Origin: Oceanimonas smirnovii ATCC BAA-899
GTDB taxonomy: Bacteria > Pseudomonadota > Gammaproteobacteria > Enterobacterales > Aeromonadaceae
DNA length: 64,000 bases
Assembly (NCBI RefSeq): GCF_000381965.1
Contig: NZ_KB908462.1
Span: forward strand, 1-64,000
Reading direction: 5' to 3'
In this document: positions 54,040-64,000 of the stretch, piece by piece
Layout: every line of letters begins with the position of its first letter
Position numbering within the stretch: position 1 is the stretch's first letter
Notes under the pieces: model-generated
What the model was told of the DNA's origin: nothing
What the model saw: only the letters and a program-made list of their open reading frames with translations
Database searches by the model: none
Made by a program: the position numbers and the translations under genes

Positions 54040-54209
54040 AATGTCACCAGGCGACCCGGTTAATGTCTGAAGCTCAGGAACGCCCTCTCAACGCCAGAGA
54101 AAAACTGAGCCTGAGAATGCACACTCTGATGTGTGCTGCCTGCCATCACTTTCAGCAGCAGCTGCCGGTATTACGCCGGCTCAGCCAGGCCTATACCAAA
54201 CGCAAATAG
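54033..54209 (+). CDS. Zinc-finger anti-sigma factor, soluble, 58 residues
   Basis: A minimal ZAS domain: CHQATRL at the start and the HTLMCAACHHF motif (His-x3-Cys-x2-Cys) at residues 29-36. No membrane helix, so the whole protein is cytoplasmic. The start overlaps the sigma-factor stop by 7 nt. AAGGAG lies 6 nt before. Such proteins release sigma on zinc loss, oxidation or metal exchange; the trigger here is inferred to be copper or thiol stress. Confidence 0.88.
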   Translation: MLKCHQATRLMSEAQERPLNAREKLSLRMHTLMCAACHHFQQQLPVLRRLSQAYTKRK

Positions 54210-54229
54210 GCCCGGTGTTTACCGGGCCT
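54208..54229. terminator. Hairpin between convergent anti-sigma and chemoreceptor genes
   Basis: Perfect 9-bp stem AGGCCCGGT/ACCGGGCCT with loop GTTT, starting in the anti-sigma stop codon. No T-run on either strand, so only a weak or Rho-assisted terminator. Confidence 0.5.
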
Positions 54230-54242
54230 GAAGGTGCGGGCC

Positions 54243-55796
54243 TCAGCGCTTCAGCCGCACCACCAGATCATGCAGCTCGGCAGATACCGATTGCAGTGCA
54301 TCCATGCTGGCGGCAGCAGCATCCGCTTGCTCCAGTCCGGAATCGGAGACTTCCGCCATGGTCACCGCCTGGCGGTTAATGTCTTCCGCCACACAGGCCT
54401 GTTGCTCCACGGCGGTAGCCATCTGCAATGACATATCGGCAATACGGGACACAGCTCCGGCAATGCCTTCAAGAGTTTGCTCGGTTTCCACCACTCGCGC
54501 CAGCCCCGATTCGGCACTGGCTTTACCCTGCTCCGCCACATTCACCGAGGAGCCGGCCCGCTCGGTCAGCTCCGCTACTATGCGGTGAATTTCGCCGGTA
54601 GACTCCCGGGTGCGGGCTGCCAGCTGACGTACCTCATCGGCTACCACCGCAAAACCGCGACCGTGTTCACCGGCCCTGGCCGCTTCAATGGCGGCATTCA
54701 ATGCCAGCAGATTGGTCTGTTCAGACAGGGTTTCAATCATGCCAGCTACCTGCGCAATGGCAGCGGTCTGCTCCGCCAGCTGCCGCACTTCACCACTGAT
54801 GTCGTCCACGGTATGCTTAAGACCGGCAATGGCTTCCCGGGTCACCCCTGCCACATTCAGCCCCTGCGCAGCCATGTGGCTGACAGTGTCGGCCTGACTG
54901 GCGGTTTCCTGTACATGAGTGGTCACGTCATGAATGGTGGTGCTCATTTCATTCATGGCGGTGGCCACCAGCTCGGTCTGCTCCCGCAGTCCGGCCATGC
55001 CTTCACGAGTCTGCCGGAACTGTACTGCACCATCATCGGAACGGCGGCTGACTCTGGCAGCAGCATCTTCAATGCGGGTAATGGCAGCCAGCAACCGTGC
55101 CCGTTCACTGCGGATCCCTACATATAACCGGCCCGGCATGCCCTGCTCACGGCTGAGGGTTCGGACCGCCAGCTCATGACGAAAGGCATTGCCCAACAGG
55201 TTATCAAGCTGCCTGAGAGTGCGAACATGGCGGTAATGACTCCAGCCGGCAAAGGCCGCCAGCGCTGTCAGCTCCAGCGCAATGCCGGCCCCGGTTCTTG
55301 AGGTAAGCAGCAAACCTGCCACCGCCAGCTGACTTGCCCCCAGCCAGAGCAGAGGCTGCCTGAGCCAACCCAAAGAGAACTCTTTCTTACCGGTGCGCAA
55401 TTGTTCATACAGCCGCTCGGCCCGCTCTACATCGGCGCGGGACGGGCAGGAGCGCACCGATTCATAGCCCACGGTTTTACCGTTTTCGGTAATGGGAGAC
55501 ATATAAGCATCTACCCAGTAGAAGTCGCCGTTTTTGCAGCGGTTTTTTACCAGCCCCATCCAGGTTTTACCGGCCTTGAGGTGCTCCCACATTACCCTGA
55601 AGGCCTGGGCCGGCATATCGGGATGGCGGATCATATTGTGAGGCTGGCCTATCAGCTCATCCCGGGCATAGCCGCTTATCGCCACAAAAGCGTCATTGCA
55701 ATGCAGTATATTGCCCTGAATATCGGTTGTTGAGATCAGGCGCTCACCAGCACTAAAGGTGCGCTCATTATTTGTAACTGGAAGGTTTTCTCGCAT
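54243..55796 (-). CDS. PAS-domain chemoreceptor (Aer-like)
   Basis: 517 residues: N-terminal PAS domain (about 15-115: [49 protein letters not shown]), two membrane helices (about 145-185) with a short periplasmic loop, and a signalling domain with [36 protein letters not shown]. Resembles the Aer energy/oxygen receptors, which use FAD in PAS; the cofactor cannot be read from sequence. Its C-terminus ends LVVRLKR with no pentapeptide tether. A sigma-28 promoter candidate lies upstream. Confidence 0.92.
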   Translation of the reverse strand: MRENLPVTNNERTFSAGERLISTTDIQGNILHCNDAFVAISGYARDELIGQPHNMIRHPDMPAQAFRVMWEHLKAGKTWMGLVKNRCKNGDFYWVDAYMSPITENGKTVGYESVRSCPSRADVERAERLYEQLRTGKKEFSLGWLRQPLLWLGASQLAVAGLLLTSRTGAGIALELTALAAFAGWSHYRHVRTLRQLDNLLGNAFRHELAVRTLSREQGMPGRLYVGIRSERARLLAAITRIEDAAARVSRRSDDGAVQFRQTREGMAGLREQTELVATAMNEMSTTIHDVTTHVQETASQADTVSHMAAQGLNVAGVTREAIAGLKHTVDDISGEVRQLAEQTAAIAQVAGMIETLSEQTNLLALNAAIEAARAGEHGRGFAVVADEVRQLAARTRESTGEIHRIVAELTERAGSSVNVAEQGKASAESGLARVVETEQTLEGIAGAVSRIADMSLQMATAVEQQACVAEDINRQAVTMAEVSDSGLEQADAAAASMDALQSVSAELHDLVVRLKR

Positions 55797-56125
55797 TAAA
55801 CGTCCTTTATTACTACGACAAACAAACCAAAAGACGATCTCTTATGCTAAATACAGAATAAACAACTGCTGGCAGTATTCTGGCTCAGGGAAAGATGATT
55901 TAGTTTTTATGAATATTATAACGTCTTATCGGCACTGCCAGAAGGCGACTTTAACTGACAATTTCTTTCTTATTTGAAGTGGAACACTTAAGTCCCGGGG
56001 GCCAACTGTCATACAATGAGCGCCGGAAATTCCGCGCAGCGTATGTCGAGCGCCAGTATCCGATACCCTCTGGTACCAGGCACGGCCGCTGCTCCCCCAA
56101 CACCAACCTGGGAAATAGGGAAATA
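55797..56125. other. Divergent promoter region between chemoreceptor and icd
   Basis: 329 bp. It contains the sigma-28 candidate (55926-55953, minus). The icd side is preceded by a GC-richer 140-bp leader from about 55990, with a possible -10 TACAAT near 56013. No terminator, repeat or small gene was found. The codons upstream of the icd start remain open but carry no family sequence. Confidence 0.5.
55926..55953 (-). promoter_or_regulatory. Sigma-28 (FliA) flagellar promoter candidate
   Basis: Minus strand TAAA (55950-55953), 16-bp spacer, GCCGATAA (55926-55933): an exact -10 match and -35 core to the FliA consensus TAAA-N15-GCCGATAA, with the spacer one longer. It lies 130 bp upstream of the PAS chemoreceptor start and reads toward it. 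Confidence 0.65.
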
Positions 56126-58357
<2,232 letters not shown>

Positions 58358-58381
58358 ACATCTGTTTTAATTACATAAAGT

Positions 58382-58412
58382 AAACCCGGCTGCGGCCGGG
58401 TTTTTATTTTTT
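58382..58412 (+). terminator. Intrinsic terminator of icd
   Basis: Stem AAACCCGGC/GCCGGGTTT with loop TGCG and a T-rich tail. The following 58413-58596 holds only the mipA upstream region, including an ATGGG/CCCAT inverted repeat at 58481-58498. Confidence 0.92.
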
Positions 58413-58596
58413 GTTGCTCAATACAGAAAAAGCACGCTTCAGCTTTATAGCCATTGCTCACCCCTGTTTTCCTGCCCAATATGGGCACTTACACCCATAA
58501 CACGCCTGCTGACCATGATAGACTCACGCGGATTTTATGTTCCGGTGCCATCCTTACTGGTGCCTCACGCTTTTTTTGCTTCAGGAGCATTATGTT

Positions 58597-59349
58597 ATGT
58601 ACAAACTGATTGGTTGCACTCTGGCGGCCCTGCCACTGCTGGCCGCTCCGGCCATGGCACAATCCCTTAGCGGCAGTGTCGGTGTCTCGGTAACACAAGC
58701 ACCGGACTATCTGGGCAGTGATCACTATGAAACCCGGGTGCTGCCCGATGTTAATCTGCGCTACGGTGAGCAGTTCTATCTGAACCTCAGAGATGGTCTG
58801 GGCTGGAATATTTATCATCATCAGGGCTTAACCCTGTCTCCTTTTATCGGCTATGTGCCGGGTCGCGATAATGAAGGCGACCTGAGCCGCTTTGACCAGG
58901 TAGACGGCGGCCTGACCGGCGGCCTGCGCCTGCAGTACCGTCCCGGCCCCTGGAACGTAACATTAAAGGCACAGGCACCCATGACGGGTGATATGGACGG
59001 ATATCAGGTCACGCTGCGCGCTGGCTGGCAGCAAAGTCTGACTCCTGAGTGGTCTGCAGGTATTGGCCCCAGCCTGACCTACAGCAGCAAGGAATGGACA
59101 CAAAGCCTGTTCCGGGTGTCGGCCCGTGATGCACTGAAAAGCGGCTTTCAACGCTATGAGCCCGGTGATGGCTACTGGCGACTGGGCCTGAGCGGTCATG
59201 TAAATTACCGCTTTGCTTCTCACTGGTCTGTTACCGGTCTGGCCGGCATCACTCAGCTGACCGGCGATGCCAAAGACAGCCCCATCGTCCGCGATGCCGG
59301 TGACGATGTGCAGGCGCTGGCCGGCATGGTACTGAGCTACCACTTCTGA
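58597..59349 (+). CDS. MipA/OmpV-family outer-membrane protein
   Basis: 250 residues: signal peptide 1-21 (APAMA-Q), then alternating amphipathic strands of a small beta barrel (PDYLGSDHYETRVLPDVNLRYG, DGLGWNIYHHQGLTLSPFIGYVPGRD) and a terminal aromatic residue (YHF). MipA in E. coli is a scaffold for murein enzymes, whereas OmpV-like proteins are often osmo- or metal-responsive. ATG 58597 gives the signal peptide, with CAGGAG upstream. Monocistronic. Confidence 0.9.
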   Translation: MYKLIGCTLAALPLLAAPAMAQSLSGSVGVSVTQAPDYLGSDHYETRVLPDVNLRYGEQFYLNLRDGLGWNIYHHQGLTLSPFIGYVPGRDNEGDLSRFDQVDGGLTGGLRLQYRPGPWNVTLKAQAPMTGDMDGYQVTLRAGWQQSLTPEWSAGIGPSLTYSSKEWTQSLFRVSARDALKSGFQRYEPGDGYWRLGLSGHVNYRFASHWSVTGLAGITQLTGDAKDSPIVRDAGDDVQALAGMVLSYHF

Positions 59350-59352
59350 GTT

Positions 59353-59383
59353 AAAAACAGGCAACCGGGTTGCCTGTTTTTTC
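59353..59383 (+). terminator. Intrinsic terminator of mipA
   Basis: Stem AAAACAGGCAAC/GTTGCCTGTTTT with a 3-nt loop and T-run. Confidence 0.9.
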
Positions 59384-59500
59384 ATTTCCGGACTAAGCTT
59401 GCCGTCAGCAAAAGAGCAACACTTGGTTACCATTGTAATATTTAGATTGCTATCCTTTCGTCAGTGTCACCATCTTTTTCATTTCGCTCACAACACTTAT

Positions 59501-59550
59501 AAAAATCCATAAAAAGCAGCAAAACACCGCAAAAACCATGCCAAAACACA
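59501..59550. promoter_or_regulatory. Phased A-tracts (intrinsically curved DNA) upstream of dctP
   Basis: Runs of four or five A begin at 59501, 59511, 59521 and 59531, an exact 10-bp period, with a fifth at 59543. Phased A-tracts bend DNA. They lie about 140-190 bp before the dctP start in an otherwise empty 304-bp gap (59384-59687) and may bind IHF/H-NS or assist promoter activation. No sigma-54 promoter was found in the gap. Confidence 0.7.
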
Positions 59551-59687
59551 CAAATCAGCACCTCTAAGTTTGTCTTTGATCACCAAACTCCAGTTGAGCC
59601 CCTCCCCTTTTCTTGCGTCTTTTTACTTATTTTGCCAGTCTATAAAAGCAATTAAGGTTAGAACACGAAACCATAACGGAGCATCGA

Positions 59688-60710
59688 ATGGATATGCAAA
59701 AGGGATTCAAGTTCAGAAAACTGGCCGGTATTTCGGCCCTGGCCATGTTCGCCTGTGGTGCTGCTCAGGCCGATACCTGGCGTTATGCCCACGAAGAATA
59801 TGAAGGCGATGTGCAGGATGTGTTCGCCTACAAGTTCAAGGAATACATTGAAGACAACTCGGATCATCAGCTGCAGATTTACCGCTTTGGTGAACTGGGT
59901 GAGTCTGATGACATTATGGAGCAGACTCAGGCTGGCATTCTGAACTTTGTAAACCAGTCCCCCGGCTTTACCGGCGCTCTGATCCCGGAAGCTCAGATCT
60001 TCTTTATTCCTTACCTGATGCCCACCGAGATGGGGGATGTGGTCAGCTTCTTCCGTGAAAGTAAGGCCATCAACGAGAAATTCCCCGAGCTGTATGCGGA
60101 AAAGGGTCTGGAGCTGCTGCAAATGTATCCGGAAGGTGAGTTTGTGGTGACCCTGGATGAGCCGATCACCTCGCCGGATGAGCTGAAAAACAAGAAAATC
60201 CGGGTCATGACCAACCCGCTGCTGTCGGAAACCTATTCCGCCTTTGGTGCTACGCCCACGCCCCTGCCCTGGGGTGAGGTATACGGTGCCCTGCAGACCA
60301 ACATGATTCAGGGTCAGGAAAACCCCATCTTCTGGATCGAATCCGGTGGTCTGTATGAAGTGTCACCCAACCTGGTGTTTACCGGACATGGCTGGTTTAC
60401 CACTGCCATGATGGCCAACCAGGACTTCTACAACGGCTTGTCCGATGAAGACAAGCAGCTGGTACAAAAAGCCTCTGACTACGCCTTTGAAGAAATTCTC
60501 GAGCACATCGACGGCCTTGCCGAGCGCTCACTGGAGAAAATCACCAGCAGCAGCGACGACGTCACTGTCACCCGTCTGAATGACGAACAGATTGCTGTCT
60601 TCCGCGAGCGCGCTCCTCAGGTGGAAGCCAAGTTTATTGAAATGACCGGCGACCGCGGCAAGGAGCTGCTGAACACCTTTAAAGAAGATCTTAAAAACGT
60701 TACCAACTAA
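59688..60710 (+). CDS. dctP: TRAP transporter substrate-binding protein DctP
   Basis: 340 residues: signal peptide (about 1-28, AAQA-D), then the DctP fold with YKFKEYIEDNSDHQLQIYRFGELG and the ligand-site blocks KKIRVMTNPLLSETYSAFGATPTPLPWGEVYGAL and MIQGQENPIFWI. The conserved Arg of KIRVM would bind a carboxylate. GGAG is 6 nt before the ATG. First gene of dctPQM-usp. A 7-bp GC hairpin after its stop may raise its expression over the permeases. Confidence 0.94.
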   Translation: MDMQKGFKFRKLAGISALAMFACGAAQADTWRYAHEEYEGDVQDVFAYKFKEYIEDNSDHQLQIYRFGELGESDDIMEQTQAGILNFVNQSPGFTGALIPEAQIFFIPYLMPTEMGDVVSFFRESKAINEKFPELYAEKGLELLQMYPEGEFVVTLDEPITSPDELKNKKIRVMTNPLLSETYSAFGATPTPLPWGEVYGALQTNMIQGQENPIFWIESGGLYEVSPNLVFTGHGWFTTAMMANQDFYNGLSDEDKQLVQKASDYAFEEILEHIDGLAERSLEKITSSSDDVTVTRLNDEQIAVFRERAPQVEAKFIEMTGDRGKELLNTFKEDLKNVTN

Positions 60711-60718
60711 CCTGAACG

Positions 60719-60744
60719 GGGCGCCTGGCGCCCCTTCTCTTTTA
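60719..60744 (+). terminator. Intercistronic attenuator between dctP and dctQ
   Basis: GGGGCGC/GCGCCCC with loop CTG followed by TTCTCTTTT. A partial terminator here would give the usual excess of binding protein over permease. Confidence 0.65.
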
Positions 60745-60781
60745 CCCTGGCCGGCTCTTTCATCTGGTCAAGGAGTACGCA

Positions 60782-61378
60782 ATGTCTGACAAAAACCAAG
60801 AAGCTGTGGAAGACGATACTGCCGGTTATACCTCCGGCCTGCCCGGTATACTGGGCTGGATAGACGAGGGTATAGCACGTATTGAAGCCGTTATGCTGGC
60901 CGCCGGTGTGCTGCTGATGGCCATTAACACCTGCACCAACGTGATCGCCCGCTTTGTGTTTGGTGAAGGTTTTTTCTTCTCGGGCGAAATCAACCGCATT
61001 CTTATTATCCTCATTACCTTTGCCGGCCTGGGCTATGCCGCCCGCCATGGCCGCCATATTCGTATGTCGGCCCTGTATGACTCGCTATCGGTGAAATGGC
61101 GTAAAGCGCTGATGGTGCTGATCTCCCTGTTTACCTCCGCCGTTATGTTCTTTTTGTGCTATCACGCTTACGGCTATATCGACACCCTGTACAGCCGGGG
61201 CCGCATTTTGCCGGCGCTGGGCTTTGAGATCTGGTGGATTTATCTGTGGGTGCCGGTGGGCTTTGCCATTACCGGCATTCAGTATTTTCTTACCGCCGTT
61301 AAAAACATCACCAGCCGGGGCGTATATCTGTCTACCGGTGTGCTGGACGGCTATGACGACACCGAAACCGAAGTATAA
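60782..61378 (+). CDS. dctQ: TRAP transporter small permease DctQ
   Basis: 198 residues, four membrane helices (about 37-57, 74-92, 113-133, 155-175) with the family features [21 protein letters not shown] and GRHIRMSAL. Auxiliary subunit joined to DctM. AAGGAGTACGCA precedes the ATG. Confidence 0.92.
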   Translation: MSDKNQEAVEDDTAGYTSGLPGILGWIDEGIARIEAVMLAAGVLLMAINTCTNVIARFVFGEGFFFSGEINRILIILITFAGLGYAARHGRHIRMSALYDSLSVKWRKALMVLISLFTSAVMFFLCYHAYGYIDTLYSRGRILPALGFEIWWIYLWVPVGFAITGIQYFLTAVKNITSRGVYLSTGVLDGYDDTETEV

Positions 61379-61389
61379 GGGCTGATTTC

Positions 61390-62676
61390 ATGGCAACACT
61401 GTTAATGTCGATCATGATTGGCCTGCTGCTGCTGGGCTTTCCCATGATGATTCCGCTGATCACCGCTGCTGTGGTTGGCTTTGTAATGATGTTCGACGGC
61501 TTTGGCCAGATGGGCACCTTTATTCAGCAGATGATGGGCGGCATTCGCCCGGCCTCGCTGATTGCGGTGCCCATGTTTATTCTGGCCGCCGATATTATGA
61601 CCCGGGGTCATTCTGCCGACCGGCTGATCAATATGGTCATGGCCTTTATCGGGCATATCAAGGGCGGGCTGGCCATCAGTACCGCTACTTCCTGTACTCT
61701 GTTCGGGGCCGTTTCCGGTTCTACGCAGGCCACTGTGGTGGCAGTGGGCTCGCCACTGCGGCCCAAAATGCTGCGCGCCGGCTATTCCGATCCCTTTACC
61801 CTGGCACTGATCATCAACGCCAGTGATATCGCCTTTTTGATCCCGCCAAGCATCGGCATGATTATTTATGGCGTTATATCGGAAACCTCTATTGCCGAGC
61901 TGTTTATTGCTGGTATAGGCCCGGGCCTGTTGATCCTGTTTATGTTCTCGCTCTACTGCCTGTATTACGCCCACAAGAACAAGGTGCCCACCGAGCCCAA
62001 GGCCAGCTGGCGTGAGCGGGGGGTGGCAGTGCGCCAGGCATTGTGGCCGCTGTTCTTTCCGGTGATTATTGTGGGCGGGATTTACGGCGGTATTTTCAGC
62101 CCCACCGAGGCTGCGGCCGTGTGCGTGCTTTATGCCTTTCTGCTGGAGTTTGTGGTGTTCCGTTCGCTCAAGCTGCCGGATATTTATCGCATTGCCAAAT
62201 CCACTGGTCTCATCACCGCTGTGGTGTTTATTCTGGTGGCGGTAGGCAACGGGTTTTCCTGGATATTGTCGTTTGCCCAGGTGCCGCAAACCATACTGGA
62301 GTCGGTGGGAGTTAATGAAGCCGGCCCGGTAGGTGTGCTGATTGCCATTTGTGTGGCCTTCTTTATTGCCTGCATGTTTGTGGATCCGATAGTGGTCATT
62401 CTGGTGCTCACGCCCATTTTTGCGCCGGCCATTCAGTCTACCGGCCTGGATCCGGTACTGGTGGGCGTGCTGATCACCCTGCAGGTGGCCATCGGCTCGG
62501 CCACGCCGCCCTTTGGCTGTGATATTTTTACCGCCATCGCTATTTTCAAACGCCCGTACATGGAAGTGATCAGAGGTACGCCGCCCTTTATCTTTATGCT
62601 GGTGGCGGCAGCGGCGCTGATTATCGCCTTTCCCGAGATCGCGCTGTACTTCCGGGATCTGGCCTTTGCGGACTAA
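61390..62676 (+). CDS. dctM: TRAP transporter large permease DctM
   Basis: 428 residues, about 11-12 helices: PMFILAADIMTRG, GAVSGSTQATVVAVGSPLRPKML, INASDIAFLIPPSIGMIIYG, GIFSPTEAAAVCVLYAFLL and ATPPFGCDIFTAIAIF. Ion-coupled transport subunit. Starts 11 nt after dctQ; its stop precedes the usp gene by 9 nt. Confidence 0.94.
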   Translation: MATLLMSIMIGLLLLGFPMMIPLITAAVVGFVMMFDGFGQMGTFIQQMMGGIRPASLIAVPMFILAADIMTRGHSADRLINMVMAFIGHIKGGLAISTATSCTLFGAVSGSTQATVVAVGSPLRPKMLRAGYSDPFTLALIINASDIAFLIPPSIGMIIYGVISETSIAELFIAGIGPGLLILFMFSLYCLYYAHKNKVPTEPKASWRERGVAVRQALWPLFFPVIIVGGIYGGIFSPTEAAAVCVLYAFLLEFVVFRSLKLPDIYRIAKSTGLITAVVFILVAVGNGFSWILSFAQVPQTILESVGVNEAGPVGVLIAICVAFFIACMFVDPIVVILVLTPIFAPAIQSTGLDPVLVGVLITLQVAIGSATPPFGCDIFTAIAIFKRPYMEVIRGTPPFIFMLVAAAALIIAFPEIALYFRDLAFAD

Positions 62677-62685
62677 GGAGGCAAT

Positions 62686-63129
62686 GTGTTCAAACGAATA
62701 GTCGTGGCCGTAGACGGCTCCGATACCGCACTCAAAGCCGTAGACAAGGCGGTGCAGCTGCAGCAGCTGCTGCCCGAGGCCGAGATATATCTGATTTGTG
62801 TCTACAAGCACCACAGCCTGTTTGAAGCCAGTCTGTCCATTGGCCGGCCGGCAGAAATGGATATTCCCGACAAAGTACTGACGGAATATGCCAAGGAAGT
62901 GGTCAACTTTGCCAAGGCCCACGCCCTTGGCAAAGGGGCCACTCACCTGCGCGGCTTTGTGCGCGGTGGCCGCCCTTCCAAGGTGATTGTAAAATTTGCC
63001 AAAGAAAAAGAAGCCGACCTGATAGTGGTGGGCACCCGCGGTACCCACAGCGACAAGGACGGCATGCTGCTGGGCAGTGTATCCCACCGAGTGACCAGTG
63101 CCGCTAAATGTCCGGTACTGGTGGTGTGA
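62686..63129 (+). CDS. Universal stress protein (TeaD-like), end of the DctPQM operon
   Basis: 147-residue Usp domain: VVAVDGSDTALKAV at the N-terminus and DLIVVGTRGTHSDKDGMLLGSVSH near the C-terminus, where the ATP motif reads G-x2-G-x10-G-S, one residue longer than canonical. GTG start 6 nt after AAGGAGG. Corresponds in position to TeaD of the Halomonas TeaABC system, which lowers TRAP carrier activity. Confidence 0.91.
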   Translation: MFKRIVVAVDGSDTALKAVDKAVQLQQLLPEAEIYLICVYKHHSLFEASLSIGRPAEMDIPDKVLTEYAKEVVNFAKAHALGKGATHLRGFVRGGRPSKVIVKFAKEKEADLIVVGTRGTHSDKDGMLLGSVSHRVTSAAKCPVLVV

Positions 63130-63146
63130 AAATAACCCAGCAATAA

Positions 63147-63180
63147 AAAAGGCCGGTGAGCAGTGCTCGCCGGCCTTTTG
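63147..63180. terminator. Bidirectional intrinsic terminator
   Basis: Stem AAAAGGCCGG/CCGGCCTTTT with a loop that itself contains a GAGCA/TGCTC hairpin. Serves the usp gene (+) and sstT (-). Confidence 0.92.
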
Positions 63181-63200
63181 CTTACAGGGGGCTTTGCAAA

Positions 63201-64000
63201 TTACTTTTTATTCTCGTCGGCCATGCAGGCCGCGGCGGTAAACAGCACGTCAGTGGAGCTGTTCAGGCCGGTTTCAGCAGAGTCTTGCAGCACACCAATA
63301 ATAAAGCCCACGGCCACTACCTGCATGGCAATGTCGTTGGGAATGCCAAACAGACTGCAGGCCAGCGGAATAAGCAGCAGAGAGCCGCCGGCCACACCGG
63401 AAGCACCGCAGGCAGACACAGACGCTACCACGCTCAGCAGCAGGGCGGTCATCATGTCTACTTCAATACCCAGTGTGTGCACCGCCGCCAGAGTGAGCAC
63501 GGTAATGGTAATGGCGGCACCGCCCATATTGATGGTGGCTCCCAGGGGAATGGACACGGAATAGGTGTCTTCATGTAATTTGAGCTTTTTGCACAGCTCC
63601 ATGTTGACCGGAATGTTGGCAGCAGAGCTGCGGGTAAAGAAAGCGGTCACACCGCTTTCGCGCAGGCACTGCAGCACCAGCGGATAGGGGTTGCGACGGA
63701 TTTTCAGGTATACCAGCAGCGGGTTCACCACCAGCGCGATGATCAGCATGGCACCCAGTAATACTGCCAGCAGCTGGGCATAACCCCAGAGCGCATCAAA
63801 TCCGGTGCTGGCAATGGTGTTGGCCACCAGACCAAAAATACCGATGGGAGCCAGCCGGATCACAAACTTCACAATGGCAGACACGCCCATAGACAGATCA
63901 GCCAGCAGGGTTTTAGTGCTGTCGCCGGCATGATGAAACGCCAGCCCCAGGCCAACAGCCCAGGCCAGCACACCAATGAAGTTGCCGGTCAGCAGGGCAT
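63201..64000 (-). CDS. sstT: Serine/threonine:Na+ symporter SstT (5' end missing)
   Basis: The C-terminal about 266 residues of an SstT/dicarboxylate-cation symporter; the frame is open to the right edge, so the start is outside. Conserved segments: [67 protein letters not shown] and [22 protein letters not shown], the SstT end. Imports serine and threonine with Na+. Confidence 0.95.
   Translation of the reverse strand, partial: ALLTGNFIGVLAWAVGLGLAFHHAGDSTKTLLADLSMGVSAIVKFVIRLAPIGIFGLVANTIASTGFDALWGYAQLLAVLLGAMLIIALVVNPLLVYLKIRRNPYPLVLQCLRESGVTAFFTRSSAANIPVNMELCKKLKLHEDTYSVSIPLGATINMGGAAITITVLTLAAVHTLGIEVDMMTALLLSVVASVSACGASGVAGGSLLLIPLACSLFGIPNDIAMQVVAVGFIIGVLQDSAETGLNSSTDVLFTAAACMADENKK

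Noticed and set aside
59384-59687. A sigma-54 promoter before dctP
   Set aside because: No GG-N10-GC arrangement exists in the gap, although DctBD-type regulation would be expected for this carrier.
61402-63087. A 561-codon minus-strand frame opposite dctM and usp
   Set aside because: Antisense shadow crossing two real genes; composition (His, Gln, Gly, Asn runs) is typical of reverse frames of membrane-protein genes.

Overview
The window looks like chromosomal DNA of a marine gammaproteobacterium close to Aeromonadaceae (Oceanimonas/Zobellella/Oceanisphaera-like). The reasons are a yrdA-yrdB-aroE / tsaC-yrdD-smg-dprA / def-fmt-rsmB-trkA block ordered almost as in E. coli, a DUF2960 gene, a monomeric NADP isocitrate dehydrogenase, a GC-rich composition and several TRAP carriers. 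The genus is inference. No prophage, insertion sequence or CRISPR array is visible. Nearly everything is chromosomal housekeeping or metabolic sequence, and the unusual material lies in intergenic repeats, operators and three metabolic islands.

Layout. At 1-171 is the complete leftward control region of a ribosomal RNA operon: tandem promoters P1 and P2, then a boxB-boxA antitermination site. From 325 to 11319 runs the translation and processing block (gamma carbonic anhydrase, shikimate dehydrogenase, HemF, TsaC, a topoisomerase-type zinc-finger protein, Smg, DprA, deformylase, formyltransferase, RsmB, TrkA). From 11314 to 22789 are rmuC, a sugar kinase, a Cache chemoreceptor, a class V aminotransferase, tRNA-Pro(CGG), a MOSC protein, ldhA-hslJ-trxC and a glutathionyl-hydroquinone reductase/pirin pair. 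From 22877 to 25297 a PCuAC copper chaperone sits beside a RegBA/PrrBA-type redox two-component system with matching palindromic operator candidates.

From 25427 to 37041 is a polyamine island: a gamma-glutamylation pathway (PuuA, PuuD), a SpuC-type aminotransferase and PuuC, with a PuuR repressor, a LuxR-type regulator, a class II deacetylase resembling acetylpolyamine hydrolases, and two NhaC-family carriers. Carrier, deacetylase and catabolic enzymes together suggest uptake and use of (acetyl)polyamines. From 37121 to 40433 a CstA permease overlaps a small protein ending in Cys-Cys, followed by an ArsA-type ATPase. A dispersed repeat separates the last two.

From 41071 to 48844 the DctB/DctD sigma-54 system precedes a TAXI-type TRAP operon that has a textbook -24/-12 promoter and repeated upstream palindromes. 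From 50976 to 54209 is a complete bufferin-type operon: DUF2282 precursor, MNIO (DUF692) enzyme, DUF2063 partner, DoxX protein, ECF sigma factor and a tiny zinc anti-sigma factor. This is a copper-handling RiPP system of a kind recognised only recently. From 54243 to the end are a PAS chemoreceptor with a sigma-28 promoter, monomeric Icd, MipA/OmpV, a DctPQM TRAP operon ending in a universal stress protein, and the 3' part of sstT.

Start codons were re-chosen wherever a ribosome-binding site or family alignment argued for an internal start. All function calls are from sequence reading and motif recognition; no database search was run.
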